From positions 194,987 to 258,986 of the forward strand of contig NZ_KI421431.1 of the NCBI RefSeq assembly GCF_000472525.1: 64,000 nucleotides of DNA, in the 5' to 3' direction. The translations under genes were made by a program, and so were the position numbers. The first letter of the stretch is position 1. Every line of letters starts with the position of its first letter. This stretch comes from Paraburkholderia dilworthii. Its GTDB lineage: Bacteria; Pseudomonadota; Gammaproteobacteria; Burkholderiales; Burkholderiaceae. Below, one piece after another: positions 56,508 through 64,000 of this stretch. The notes under the pieces were generated by a model. The model saw nothing but the letters and a program-made list of their open reading frames with translations, was not told where the DNA came from and did no database searches.

Positions 56508-57869
56508 CTACGCGCTTTCGCCGCCCATGCCGCCAACCAGTCTCGGCAGATGACACGCGAGCGTCACGCCGCGCGCCGCCATGAAGACGAGTATTGCCGC
56601 CCACAATCCGTGGTTGCCGTACAGCATGAGCAGCGGCCACGAGGCGCCAACGAAGATCGCAAACGACACAATCATCGACGTCATTAATTCGCGCGTGCGC
56701 GTCGCGCCGATAAACACGCCGTCGAGTAAATAGCCGCCCACCGATACCAGCGGCGAAAGCGCCGCCCACGGCAGATAGAGATCGGCCGTGGCGCGCACGC
56801 TTGCCTGATCGGTCAGACGCTCGACGATCCATGACCCCGTGCCCGCATACACGAGCGTGAAGCCGAGCGCGCCAAGGGCCGACCATAGCGCGGTCACCTT
56901 GATAGCCTGGACGAACGCATGCCGGTCGCGCGCGCCGATTGCCGCGCCGACCAGCGCCTCCGCGGCGTGCGCGAAGCCGTCGAGCCCATAAGCCATGAAG
57001 GTCTGAAAATTCAGCAGCAGCGCGTTCGCGGCGAGCGTCGCGTCGCCCTGTTTCGCTCCGAGGTGCGCAAACCAGCCGAACGACAGCAGCAGGCACAACG
57101 TGCGCAGGAAGATGTCGCGATTGAGCGCGATCAGCCGCCGCAGCGCCGCGGCGTCGAAGAGCGCGTGGCGGTTGAGCGCGGGAAGCCCGCGCGTGCGGCC
57201 ATGCCATAACAGCGCTGCACCGAGCACGAAGCCAAGCGCGTCGGCGGTAGAAGTGGCCGCGCCGATTCCCGCCACACCCCAATCGAACGCATGCACGTAC
57301 AGGAACACGGCGACGATGTTCACGCCGTTGATAAACACTTGCGACAGCAGCGCGAGGCGCACGCGCTGCGTACCGAGCAGCCATCCGAGCACCACATAGT
57401 TACCCAGCGCCAGCGGCGCGGCCCAGATGCGCGCGTGACAATAGATGCGTGCGTTGTGCTGGACCGCGTCGCTGCCGCCGAGCGCGCGCAAAGCGTAATC
57501 GATCAGCGGCACTTGCAGCGCGAGCACCGCTGCGCCGATCGCGACCGCGAGGAACAGCGCTCGCACGACGTTATCGCGCAATGCGGCGTGCTCGCCGGCA
57601 CCGTGCGCCTGCGCGACGAGGCCAGTCGTGCCCATTCGCAGGAAGCCGAAGCCCCAGAACACGAAGTTAAAGAAGAGTCCGCCGAGCGCCACGCCGCCCA
57701 GATACGACGCTCCGTCCAGATGCCCGGCGACGGCGGTATCGACAGCGCCGAGAATCGGCTGCGTCAGATTCGCGAGAACGATGGGAAATGCAAGCGCGAG
57801 CACACGGCGGTGCCAGCGCACCGGCAGCGCGGGCGCAGTGGGCTCCGCCGCAGACGCCGCTTCGCTCAA
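56508..57869 (-). CDS. MATE family efflux transporter (DinF-like)
   Basis: A 453-residue multidrug/toxin extrusion protein with about 12 membrane helices; FPIVLANLTQPILGAVDTAV is the typical first helix of the DinF branch. The likely start is TTG 57869: AGGAA lies upstream and the TTG overlaps the TGA of the DUF2288 gene as TTGA. GTG 57893 is an alternative. Substrate unknown. Probably co-transcribed with the DUF2288 gene. Confidence 0.88.
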   Translation of the reverse strand: MSEAASAAEPTAPALPVRWHRRVLALAFPIVLANLTQPILGAVDTAVAGHLDGASYLGGVALGGLFFNFVFWGFGFLRMGTTGLVAQAHGAGEHAALRDNVVRALFLAVAIGAAVLALQVPLIDYALRALGGSDAVQHNARIYCHARIWAAPLALGNYVVLGWLLGTQRVRLALLSQVFINGVNIVAVFLYVHAFDWGVAGIGAATSTADALGFVLGAALLWHGRTRGLPALNRHALFDAAALRRLIALNRDIFLRTLCLLLSFGWFAHLGAKQGDATLAANALLLNFQTFMAYGLDGFAHAAEALVGAAIGARDRHAFVQAIKVTALWSALGALGFTLVYAGTGSWIVERLTDQASVRATADLYLPWAALSPLVSVGGYLLDGVFIGATRTRELMTSMIVSFAIFVGASWPLLMLYGNHGLWAAILVFMAARGVTLACHLPRLVGGMGGESA

Positions 57870-58174
57870 TGGCGTTCCTGCACGCAAATCCACGGGGAGA
57901 CGACCACGGCCCACAGATCGGGATCGCGCGCGGCGAAGTCGGCGGCGGTTTCCGCCTGTACGCGCTCGACGAGCCCCGCCGACAGCCATTGCGTGATCTG
58001 CGCGGTGTCGTCGCTGGCGATGGCTTCGGCCACGCTCACGAGATCCAGGTCGCTAGCCACGCGCAATAGCATGCCCCGCGCGAAGAAGCGTTCCAGTTCC
58101 GGCCAGCCGATTTTCGCGGTTTCGGCAAGGAGCTTGGCGTACAGGGGGCTATGGGCGGCGTCGTTGGAAGTCAT
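57866..58174 (-). CDS. DUF2288 family protein
   Basis: A 102-residue soluble protein of the DUF2288 family, with the typical KLLAETAKIGWPELERFFARG near the N-terminus and PDLWAVVVSPWICVQERH at the end. ATG 58174 precedes the conserved region. Function unknown. It overlaps the downstream MATE gene by four bases. Confidence 0.85.
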   Translation of the reverse strand: MTSNDAAHSPLYAKLLAETAKIGWPELERFFARGMLLRVASDLDLVSVAEAIASDDTAQITQWLSAGLVERVQAETAADFAARDPDLWAVVVSPWICVQERH

Positions 58175-58287
58175 CGTAAGGGGGTTCTGGCGGGGGTCGA
58201 TACTATAAACCATCGGCGCGGGCGGCCTGCGCGGCGCGCATTCGGGTACGCTTAGGCCCTTCGCAATTCGTCCGATTCTGAACCTTC

Positions 58288-59028
58288 ATGTCACTCGATT
58301 CAACCGCGCCCGCTCCGGGCGCGCAAGCTCACGAAGTGGCCGGCGCCACCCTCACGCGCGCCGACGTCGAGCGTCTGGTTGCGGCGAACGCCGCCGCAAA
58401 CGAGCACGCAAGCGTCGCGTCGCTCGTCTTCAACGATTGCGATTTCGACGGTGCGGATCTATCGCGGCTCGACCTGCGCGGCGCGCAATTTCATCGCTGC
58501 ACGCTTGCCGAGGCTTCTTTTTTTGGCGCAACGCTTGCGCAGACACGCTGGGTTCGTTGCCGCGGCCGGCAGGCCGACTTCGCATCGGCGGATCTGGTGG
58601 ACGCGGCATTCCAGTCGAGCGATCTGAACAACACGAGCTGGCGGCGCGCCAAGCTGGCGTCCGCGTCGTTTCGCGGCTGCAAGCTGACCGGCGCGAATTT
58701 CGAGGCGTGTACGGCGCTTGGCTTGAGCTTCGTCGAAACCCTGCTGGTCGGCGCGCATTTGCGCGGTCTGTCGTTTCGCAAAGCCACGCTGCATCAACTC
58801 GATTTCTCCGACGCCGATCTTGCAGGCGTGGATTTCCGCGAGGCAATTTTCGACGGCGGCAGCCTCAAGGACGCGCATCTGAAGGGCGCGCGGTTCGACG
58901 GCGCCGATTTGCGCGAAGTGGAGCTGAGCGGCGTTCGGCTCGTGGACGCAGCGCTCTTCAAGGGTGCGACGATTTCGCATCAGCAGGCTGCGGTGCTCGT
59001 CACCGAACTGGGATTGCGAGTAATGTAA
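58288..59028 (+). CDS. Pentapeptide-repeat protein
   Basis: A 246-residue protein with repeated A(D/N/S)LxX units from about residue 50 to 235 (for example FDGADLSRLDLRGAQF and LAGVDFREAIFDGGSL), which should fold into a right-handed beta helix. No membrane helix or partner domain is seen. Some pentapeptide proteins (Qnr, MfpA) protect DNA gyrase, but this one cannot be assigned a role. It diverges from the DUF2288 gene. Confidence 0.9.
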   Translation: MSLDSTAPAPGAQAHEVAGATLTRADVERLVAANAAANEHASVASLVFNDCDFDGADLSRLDLRGAQFHRCTLAEASFFGATLAQTRWVRCRGRQADFASADLVDAAFQSSDLNNTSWRRAKLASASFRGCKLTGANFEACTALGLSFVETLLVGAHLRGLSFRKATLHQLDFSDADLAGVDFREAIFDGGSLKDAHLKGARFDGADLREVELSGVRLVDAALFKGATISHQQAAVLVTELGLRVM

Positions 59029-59262
59029 AGCCCGCCTGGTATTTGCCTGTATCCACCGGGTAGCCAGCCGGGTTATGACTTCCGGCCGTCTTGTGCGGCA
59101 GGACACGAATGAATAACATCAGATTCATTCGGCGGATAACAACAGAAGATTAAATCCGGCGATTCGTCGGTGGATTTAAAGCGATTTTGGCGTTTCACCA
59201 TTCGCGAATTTTCATGGGATGTGGGGCCTGCGAGGGCGGTGAAGCGATTATCTGACTGTAAT

Positions 59263-59348
59263 GGTGCGGTGGCGCACCAAGCGCTTTTGGCTGCATCGGT
59301 GCGCGAAATCCGGACTGGTTCGGCATTAAAGCCGGCCAGTCAATTTTT
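59263..59348 (+). ncRNA. Candidate structured RNA ending in a terminator
   Basis: Hairpin GGTGCG/CGCACC with loop GTGG (59263-59278), a linker, then a stem GACTGG-TT-CGGC (59313-59324) with GCCG-G-CCAGTC (59331-59341) and TTTTT (59344-59348). A TGTAAT (59257-59262) is a possible -10 but no good -35 was seen. It may instead be the distal terminator of the pentapeptide-repeat gene. Confidence 0.3.
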
Positions 59349-59544
59349 GTCAGCCCAATAGGCAATGAACGCCGCATTCCCTTGCTGGGCAAGCGTTTCA
59401 GGCTATCTTAACGAGCCTTCGCCGCAAAAGTAATAATCTGTTCATCACCGAATTAGCGATTATTGTCAGCGTTTATTCCGGAAGTTTTAGGTTCACGTAA
59501 CGCGGAATCCGTGCGTCGCGTCACATTACCTTGAAAATTAATAT

Positions 59545-59656
59545 ATTGCGCTTGTAAAACCGGGTTGTTAAATTTCGTTCTGGCGCATGGTGAACCGGTC
59601 CTTTGCCGATATGCGCCGAACCCCCGTTAGCCCGGCCTCGCGCCGGGCTTTTTTTT
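59545..59656 (+). ncRNA. Candidate small RNA with 5' hairpin and Rho-independent terminator
   Basis: Stem GGCGCAT (59582-59588)/ATGCGCC (59611-59617), a C-rich single-stranded stretch (CCCCC at 59621-59625), then AGCCCGG (59629-59635)/CCGGGCT (59643-59649) and a T8 run. No coding gene precedes the terminator for 600 bases, and the next gene is on the other strand. Upstream AT-rich sequence (TTGAAA at 59531, TATATT at 59542) may hold the promoter. The 5' end is a guess. Confidence 0.4.
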
Positions 59657-59879
59657 GCCGGATATTTTAATCGTGGTCACTGCCAATACACGCACCGCGC
59701 GGATCATAAAAGCTCACCTTCCTTTCCTCGGTTATGAGCTGGGTAATCATCTTCGTCGCGGTATGGCCAATTGCATTTGGTGTGCTCTTTGCCTTCGCCG
59801 CGCGCATCGAACCGCGGTCGGGGCGTTGGGTGCGCCGTCGGCCGGATTGCCCGCAATCCGGGAGCGCGGAGCGTGCAGC

Positions 59880-60206
59880 TTATTGTTTGCAGCGAATCAC
59901 CATCGACCGGTTTTTCACGTTCGCGCCGAAAATTCCGCCGACGGTGCCACCCGACGTGGCGCCGTTATCGACATCTTTCGATACGACGTCGTAGCCATAG
60001 TTGCCGCAGACTTCGCCGGCGCGTTTGTAGCATTCGGCCCAGCTCGTGCTCGCGTCGCTGCCGCTGCAGTTGATCGCAAAGCCGGTTTCGCCGCTCGGCA
60101 GATAAGTCATGGTCGTGGTGGTCGAGCAGCCGCAGAGACTGCCCAGTGTCAGCAGACCCACACCCATCGCTGCGGCCATCGCCACGGACGCCAATGCGCT
60201 CTTCAT
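59880..60206 (-). CDS. Hypothetical lipoprotein
   Basis: A 108-residue secreted protein: signal peptide with lipobox-like SLCGC near residue 27, a threonine-rich stretch, then a cysteine-containing core (GFAINCSG, WAECYKRAGEVCGNYGYDVV) and a glycine-rich loop. AAGGGA precedes ATG 60206. The three core cysteines suggest disulfides. Family not named; function unknown. Confidence 0.75.
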   Translation of the reverse strand: MKSALASVAMAAAMGVGLLTLGSLCGCSTTTTMTYLPSGETGFAINCSGSDASTSWAECYKRAGEVCGNYGYDVVSKDVDNGATSGGTVGGIFGANVKNRSMVIRCKQ

Positions 60207-60370
60207 TGCAGATTCCCTTACAGATGACATGAAAGGCGTGGCGCGAAGCCACGCGTGTCGGATTGAGCGTTTATAGCACGCGGGGTTCCCCCGGCTAGCC
60301 GATGTAACGCGATCCGGCGGACCGAAGGTTTAAGGTCGAACCGGCGCGCAAACTGCGAGCAGCCGCCCGC

Positions 60371-61087
60371 CTAGCGCGGCGGCAACGCACGCGACGGGTC
60401 GATTGAGCGGCCCTGGTAGCGCAACTCGAAATGCAGCATGACCCGATTGGTATCCGTGTCGCCCATCTCGGCAATTTTCTGGCCTTGCGAGACGGTTTCG
60501 CCTTCCTTCACGAGCAGCACGCGATTGTGCGCGTAGGCGGTCAGGTACTCGGCGTTGTGCTTCAGAATCAGCAGATTGCCGTAACCGCGCAGCCCATTGC
60601 CTGCATAGACGACTGTGCCGGCCGCCGCCGCGACCACGGGCGTGCCCGCCTGAGCGGAAATGTCGATGCCCTTCGAGTTCGCGCCGTCAAAGCCGCGAAT
60701 GACATTGCCGTTCGTCGGCCACACGAGGGAGATCGACGAGGCGGGCGCGGACGAACTCGCGCTATCAGCCGGCGCGGAACGCGGCGCGGCGGAAGCGCTC
60801 GCGCTTCCATTGCCGCTGCTTCGCACGGCGCCGTTCGTCGACGCCGCGCCGTTGGGCGGATCGACGCGCAACACTTGCCCAACTTCGATGCTGTCGGGGT
60901 TGGTCAGATTGTTCCAGCGCGCGATGCTTTGCACCGACTGATGGTGACTACGCGCGATCTTCGAAAGCGTGTCGCCCCGTTCGACGCGATAAAAGCCCGG
61001 CCCCACCGGCGCCGACCCGCACGCGGCGATGAGCGCCACTAACGACACGCAGGCGAGTCGTTTGATCATTCTTGTTGTTTCAGGCAT
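60371..61087 (-). CDS. NlpD-like lipoprotein: LysM plus degenerate LytM (M23) domain
   Basis: A 238-residue lipoprotein: lipobox IAAC near residue 23, a LysM module (YRVERGDTLSKIARSHHQSV), a serine/alanine-rich linker, and a C-terminal M23-type domain. The first metal-binding histidine is missing (NSKGIDI where active enzymes have HxGxD); YAHN and LHFELR remain. This pattern matches E. coli NlpD, which activates cell-division amidases rather than cutting peptidoglycan itself. ATG 61087 has GAGG upstream; ATG 61069 is the alternative. The usual surE-nlpD-rpoS context is absent. Confidence 0.88.
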   Translation of the reverse strand: MPETTRMIKRLACVSLVALIAACGSAPVGPGFYRVERGDTLSKIARSHHQSVQSIARWNNLTNPDSIEVGQVLRVDPPNGAASTNGAVRSSGNGSASASAAPRSAPADSASSSAPASSISLVWPTNGNVIRGFDGANSKGIDISAQAGTPVVAAAAGTVVYAGNGLRGYGNLLILKHNAEYLTAYAHNRVLLVKEGETVSQGQKIAEMGDTDTNRVMLHFELRYQGRSIDPSRALPPR

Positions 61088-61261
61088 TGGACCTCGCAAA
61101 GCGCTGCCGCGCGCCGATCCCGATCACGCAGCAGGTAGATACAAAGCGTCCGATTCTAACGGTTTTGCGTTGCAGCATCGGAAAAGCGGGCAACGCGTGC
61201 CCTCGGCAAAGCGCGCAAACCATCCACGCGCATTGCCGGTTCGCGTCTGCATGAAGCTGAA

Positions 61262-62170
61262 TTAGTCTAGTTTGCCGACGCTGATGCGCAGCGCCGCCGT
61301 TTCCGTTTTGCCCGGATCGAGCCAGCGCAGGCCCATCCCATTATGGATCGCGTCGGGCAGGGCGAGCCACGGCTCGACACAGTAGAAGTCCGACTCCGCT
61401 GCTTCGGTCCATGTGGTCACCGCGTACCAGGGCACGGAGCCCGGCCGTTGCAGGTCGATCGTGATGACGCGATCGAGGCCCGGCGCAATCAGCCGCACCG
61501 GTTGCTCGGGCACGCCGGTCAGGCAATGGAAACGGTCGTGAATGCGCGTTTCGTCGAGCGTGTAGCGCGCTTCGCCCGGCTCGGCCGCGCTGATCGAGCC
61601 GTCTGCCTGCTGGAAACGCCGTTCCGTGCGCGGCAACTCGAGCGACGTCTCGCCACGCTGCGTGTGCGGCAATGTGAAGTAAAAGTGATGGCCCGCGTAG
61701 TAGGGCAATGGTGCATCGCCGGTGTTGGTGGTGGTCAGCGTCACTTCCAGCGTGTGCGCGTCGATCAGCGTGTAGGCCGCCTCGAAGCGAAAGCTGAACG
61801 GATAACCGCCGCGCGTCGCTTCGCTATCTGTCAGCACGAGGCGCAGGCCTGCACCGTGCACGTCGGCGTGAGCGTCGAAGGGAAGGTCGCGTGCGAAGCC
61901 GTGCATGGGCAACTCTCTGACTGTGCCTTGGGCGTCGCGCCAGTAACCGATCTTGCCGTCCACGCGATGCCGTCCGAGAAACGGAAACAGCAGCGGGTTG
62001 CCGCCGCGGATCCGCGCGGGCTGACTCCAGTCGGCGTGTTCTGGCCAATGGATCACCTCTTCGCCGTCGATGATCCACGAAAGCAGACGGCCGCCGGCTT
62101 GCGGCGCGAAGCGGAGCACCGAGGCGTCCTGGGCGATTTCGAGAATGTCCTGCTGCGGTGAAAGAGGCAT
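61262..62170 (-). CDS. Aldose 1-epimerase / hexose mutarotase family protein
   Basis: A 302-residue galactose-mutarotase-fold protein that probably interconverts sugar anomers. Recognisable segments are GGRLLSWIIDG, RGGNPLLFPFLGR, MHGFARDLPF with a catalytic-type histidine, and YYAGHHFYFTLP. The glutamate of FYCVEPWLALPD is the likely catalytic base. The substrate sugar is unknown. Single gene on the reverse strand. Confidence 0.85.
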   Translation of the reverse strand: MPLSPQQDILEIAQDASVLRFAPQAGGRLLSWIIDGEEVIHWPEHADWSQPARIRGGNPLLFPFLGRHRVDGKIGYWRDAQGTVRELPMHGFARDLPFDAHADVHGAGLRLVLTDSEATRGGYPFSFRFEAAYTLIDAHTLEVTLTTTNTGDAPLPYYAGHHFYFTLPHTQRGETSLELPRTERRFQQADGSISAAEPGEARYTLDETRIHDRFHCLTGVPEQPVRLIAPGLDRVITIDLQRPGSVPWYAVTTWTEAAESDFYCVEPWLALPDAIHNGMGLRWLDPGKTETAALRISVGKLD

Positions 62171-62502
62171 GGTCGATAGTGTGATGAGTAAGTGTTAGAC
62201 GCGCGTCGCGCCGGGTTCGGTGCCGGTTCGTCCCGTTTGTCGTGGCCTTTGTCCTGCTTTTGCCTGCTTTTACCTTGCTCGGCAGCGGTTGGGCGGCTGC
62301 CCATGCAACGTTCGCCGCGCTTGGCTCAAACGCATCGGAAAAGCCGGGCTCAGTCGGCCGAAGCGACGATTTTGCTCTGCTTTGCGCTACGGGGAAACCC
62401 TTCTCGGGAAATTGCGGGTGTCGCAAGCAGGCGATCGTTGCCGATAATTCGTCTCACTGCCCGGTGATATTTACCGCCGGGCGAGATCGCTCAGGAGGCG
62501 TT
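62171..62502. other. Intergenic gap before the micro-ORF
   Basis: 332 bases with no supported gene apart from regulatory sequence. GCCCGG (62459-62464) and CCGGGC (62477-62482) form a stem just upstream of the AGGAGG of the next small gene. It lacks a T-tract and could modulate translation. Confidence 0.45.
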
Positions 62503-62589
62503 ATGGATCTCGCAATGGCAATGGGTGTCACGCTCTTCGGCATGTTCACTGCCAGCACCGTCTACTTCTTTTACAAGCTCGAGCGCTGA
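62503..62589 (+). CDS. Micro-protein, single membrane helix (28 residues)
   Basis: ATG 62503 follows a perfect AGGAGG by five bases. The product is hydrophobic (GVTLFGMFTASTVYFFYKL) with a charged C-terminus ending LER, consistent with a single-pass membrane peptide. It is too short for usual gene finders. A weak CGCTG/CAGCG hairpin with CCTTTT lies about 120 bases downstream. Family not recognised. Confidence 0.5.
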   Translation: MDLAMAMGVTLFGMFTASTVYFFYKLER

Positions 62590-62920
62590 TGCGCGCTGGC
62601 CGTCCGACGTTGCGTACGACACCCGCACGACATATCCGAGCGGTTTCCTGTTCGTAAGCTTTATGCCTTCTCCAGTGCGTTGATCCCGTGCCTCGCCGTC
62701 GGACGATTGAAAGCGCTGCAGCCTTCAGCGGCCCTTTTCCATTTGCGTTTCGCGTAACAACCGTTTCGAGTTGTGACGCGACGCGTCAATATTTCCCCGA
62801 ATGTGGCCCAAACGCTTGGCGCTGACTTGGCAGCCAGGCATAATCGGTGCGCTTTTTGACGCGCCGGTCATTCATTGTGCGGCGCGCTGTCCCCGACATC
62901 TTCCTTACAAGGACCGCCGC
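62590..62920. other. Intergenic gap upstream of uppP
   Basis: 331 bases; no protein or RNA gene recognised. An in-frame extension of uppP back to 62801 exists but its sequence (tryptophan, cysteine and arginine-rich) is not family-like. Confidence 0.45.
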
Positions 62921-63751
62921 GTGAATCTGCCGTTTCTCATCTTCCTGAGCGTGCTGCAAGGCGTGACCGAACTCTTTCCGGTGAGCAGTCTCGGCCACAC
63001 GCTGCTCGTGCCTGCATTGTTCGGTATGCATATCGATAAGCACGCGCCGCAGTTGCTGCCGTTTCTCGTCGCATTGCACCTCGGTACGGCGTTCGCGTTG
63101 CTGTGGTACTTCCGCGAGCGCTGGTGCGCGCTGGTGCGCGGCTTCTTCGCATCGTTCGGCGGGCGCCGCAACGGCGATGCTCACATGATGTGGGCGCTCA
63201 TCATCGGCACCGTTCCGGCGGGGCTCGTCGGCCTGTTGCTGGAAAAACGGCTCGAACGGATTTTCCACGACCTGCGCATCGTGGCAATCGCGCTCATCGT
63301 CAACGGCGTGCTGCTGTGGGTGGGCGACCGCCTCCAGCGCTCGCGCGCGCATCAGGCGCCGGAGAAGCTAGGTTTCCGCCAGGCGTTCCTGGTCGGGCTC
63401 GCACAAGTCGGCGCGCTGGTTCCGGGCTTCTCGCGCAGCGGCCTCACGATGATCGCCGGCAATGCGGCGGGCCTCACCACCGAAAAGGCTGCGGAGTTCT
63501 CGTTCCTGCTGGGTACGCCGATCATTTTCGCGGCCGGCCTGCTTGAATTGCCGAAGCTCTTTCATGCGCCTGGCCAACTCGCGGACGCACTGCTCGGCGG
63601 CGTGCTGACCGCTATCGCCGCCTATCTCAGCGTGCGTTTCCTGATGCGCTATTTCGAAGGCCGCGGACGTCTTGCCTCGTTCGGCGTGTACTGTGTGATC
63701 GCGGGCATCGTGTTCCTCGGCTGGTTCGCACTGCATCCGCAGCCGGTCTGA
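62921..63751 (+). CDS. uppP: Undecaprenyl-diphosphate phosphatase
   Basis: Recycles undecaprenyl pyrophosphate to the lipid carrier used for peptidoglycan, LPS and O-antigen; confers bacitracin resistance when abundant. The 276-residue membrane protein has the two family motifs [14 protein letters not shown] and PGFSRSG. GTG 62921 is the start, with AAGGA upstream, placing [14 protein letters not shown] at the N-terminus. Single gene. Confidence 0.96.
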   Translation: MNLPFLIFLSVLQGVTELFPVSSLGHTLLVPALFGMHIDKHAPQLLPFLVALHLGTAFALLWYFRERWCALVRGFFASFGGRRNGDAHMMWALIIGTVPAGLVGLLLEKRLERIFHDLRIVAIALIVNGVLLWVGDRLQRSRAHQAPEKLGFRQAFLVGLAQVGALVPGFSRSGLTMIAGNAAGLTTEKAAEFSFLLGTPIIFAAGLLELPKLFHAPGQLADALLGGVLTAIAAYLSVRFLMRYFEGRGRLASFGVYCVIAGIVFLGWFALHPQPV

Positions 63752-63797
63752 TAACGTTCGATATGCCCGCTGCGTTCTGGCGGGCATGACGATCGGT

Positions 63798-63803
63798 TAT
63801 AAT
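63798..63803 (+). promoter_or_regulatory. -10 element of tRNA-Arg
   Basis: A perfect TATAAT 17 bases before the tRNA. A matching -35 was not clear, so the element alone is reported. Confidence 0.6.
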
Positions 63804-63819
63804 CCGGGCCCGGCCTTTT

Positions 63820-63896
63820 GCGGCGGTAGCTCAATTGGATAGAGCACAGGTCTTCTAAACCTGAGGTTGTGAGTTCGATCCTCGCCCGCCGCGCCA
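63820..63896 (+). tRNA. tRNA-Arg (TCT)
   Basis: A 77-base cloverleaf with acceptor GCGGCGG/CCGCCGC, anticodon loop CTTCTAA giving TCT, T-arm GAGTTCGATCC and encoded CCA. It reads the rare AGA codons in this GC-rich genome. A terminator follows 14 bases later. Confidence 0.97.
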
Positions 63897-63910
63897 TTGT
63901 CTGCATATGA

Positions 63911-63948
63911 AAAATCCCATCTACCGAATCCGGTGATGGGATTTTTTT
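63911..63948 (+). terminator. Terminator of tRNA-Arg
   Basis: AAAATCCCATC (63911-63921) pairs with GATGGGATTTT (63935-63945), followed by a T7 run. Confidence 0.93.
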
Positions 63949-64000
63949 ATTGCGCTTGTGTTTGTTCCTTGGCTTGTGTTGCCGTCACGCCCGCGCTTGC

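Larger units (their letters stand above)
59029..59879. other. AT-richer intergenic region with several hairpins
   Basis: 850 bases without a supported protein gene and visibly lower in GC than the neighbours. It holds two perfect 8-bp dyads (GAATGAAT/ATTCATTC at 59107-59130 and TTAAATCC/GGATTTAA at 59150-59179) and two Rho-independent-like terminators on the plus strand (59313-59348 and 59629-59656). Candidate small RNAs are listed separately. Confidence 0.6.

Noticed and set aside
59734-59994. 86-codon plus-strand frame beginning MSWVIIFVAVWPIAF
   Set aside because: The hydrophobic start is suggestive, but there is no ribosome-binding site and most of the frame is antisense to the lipoprotein gene at 59880-60206.
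63649-63906. Reverse-strand 85-codon frame
   Set aside because: Antisense to uppP and tRNA-Arg; its ARIELTTSGLEDLCSIQLSY segment is the tRNA shadow.

Overview
The window is chromosomal DNA from a high-GC betaproteobacterium. Gene content and order point to Burkholderiaceae, most likely Paraburkholderia or Burkholderia; no species is claimed. The pointers are an EF-P with arginine 32 next to earP, a UvrC with a long acidic insert, the otsB-otsA pair, an ftsH-folP-glmM-pstSCAB-phoUBR-ppk-ppx supercluster, and a DUF3309 micro-protein. I see no insertion sequence, prophage, integron, CRISPR array or plasmid function. This is mostly ordinary core genome, and the less explained material sits in the intergenic regions.

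Layout. 1-2.1 kb: 3'-truncated NtrC-family response regulator and a csbD stress gene with a candidate sigma-54 promoter. 2.1-4.4 kb: efp and its rhamnosyltransferase earP. 4.5-8.25 kb: uvrC, pgsA and a tRNA-Gly/Gly/Cys cluster. 8.4-10.2 kb: TraB-like protein, a decayed GAF gene, elaA-like acetyltransferase. 10.2-12.4 kb: copper-delivery operon sco-pcuC-ctaG. 12.7-15 kb: trehalose synthesis otsBA. 15.1-22.4 kb: two ABC exporters around a GT4 glycosyltransferase and two membrane proteins. 22.9-27.8 kb: tRNA-Val, dnaQ, rnhA, a methyltransferase, gloB and mltD, the same neighbourhood as in E. coli. 28-41.5 kb: MFS transporter, carAB, greA, a DUF4149 protein, yhbY, rlmE, ftsH, folP, glmM.

41.9-52.8 kb: phosphate block. 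pstS-pstC-pstA-pstB-phoU-phoB-phoR run on the plus strand behind Pho-box repeats. ppk1 converges on phoR and has its own Pho-box-like repeats, and ppx diverges from ppk1. Uptake, signalling and polyphosphate turnover are thus physically joined.

52.9-63.9 kb: OlsB-like acyltransferase, sixA, tRNA-Pro, several very small membrane or lipoprotein genes (two shorter than 60 codons and easily missed), a DUF2288-MATE pair, a pentapeptide-repeat protein, an 850-base AT-richer gap with stem-loops and terminators that could encode small RNAs, an NlpD-like lipoprotein with a degenerate LytM domain, a sugar mutarotase, uppP and tRNA-Arg.

Best leads for a second look: the sigma-54 promoter plus upstream dyad before csbD beside a GAFSGA-variant activator; the structured 59.1-59.66 kb gap; the Pho-box repeats before ppk1; the long carB-greA stem; and micro-ORFs at 55679-55855 and 62503-62589.
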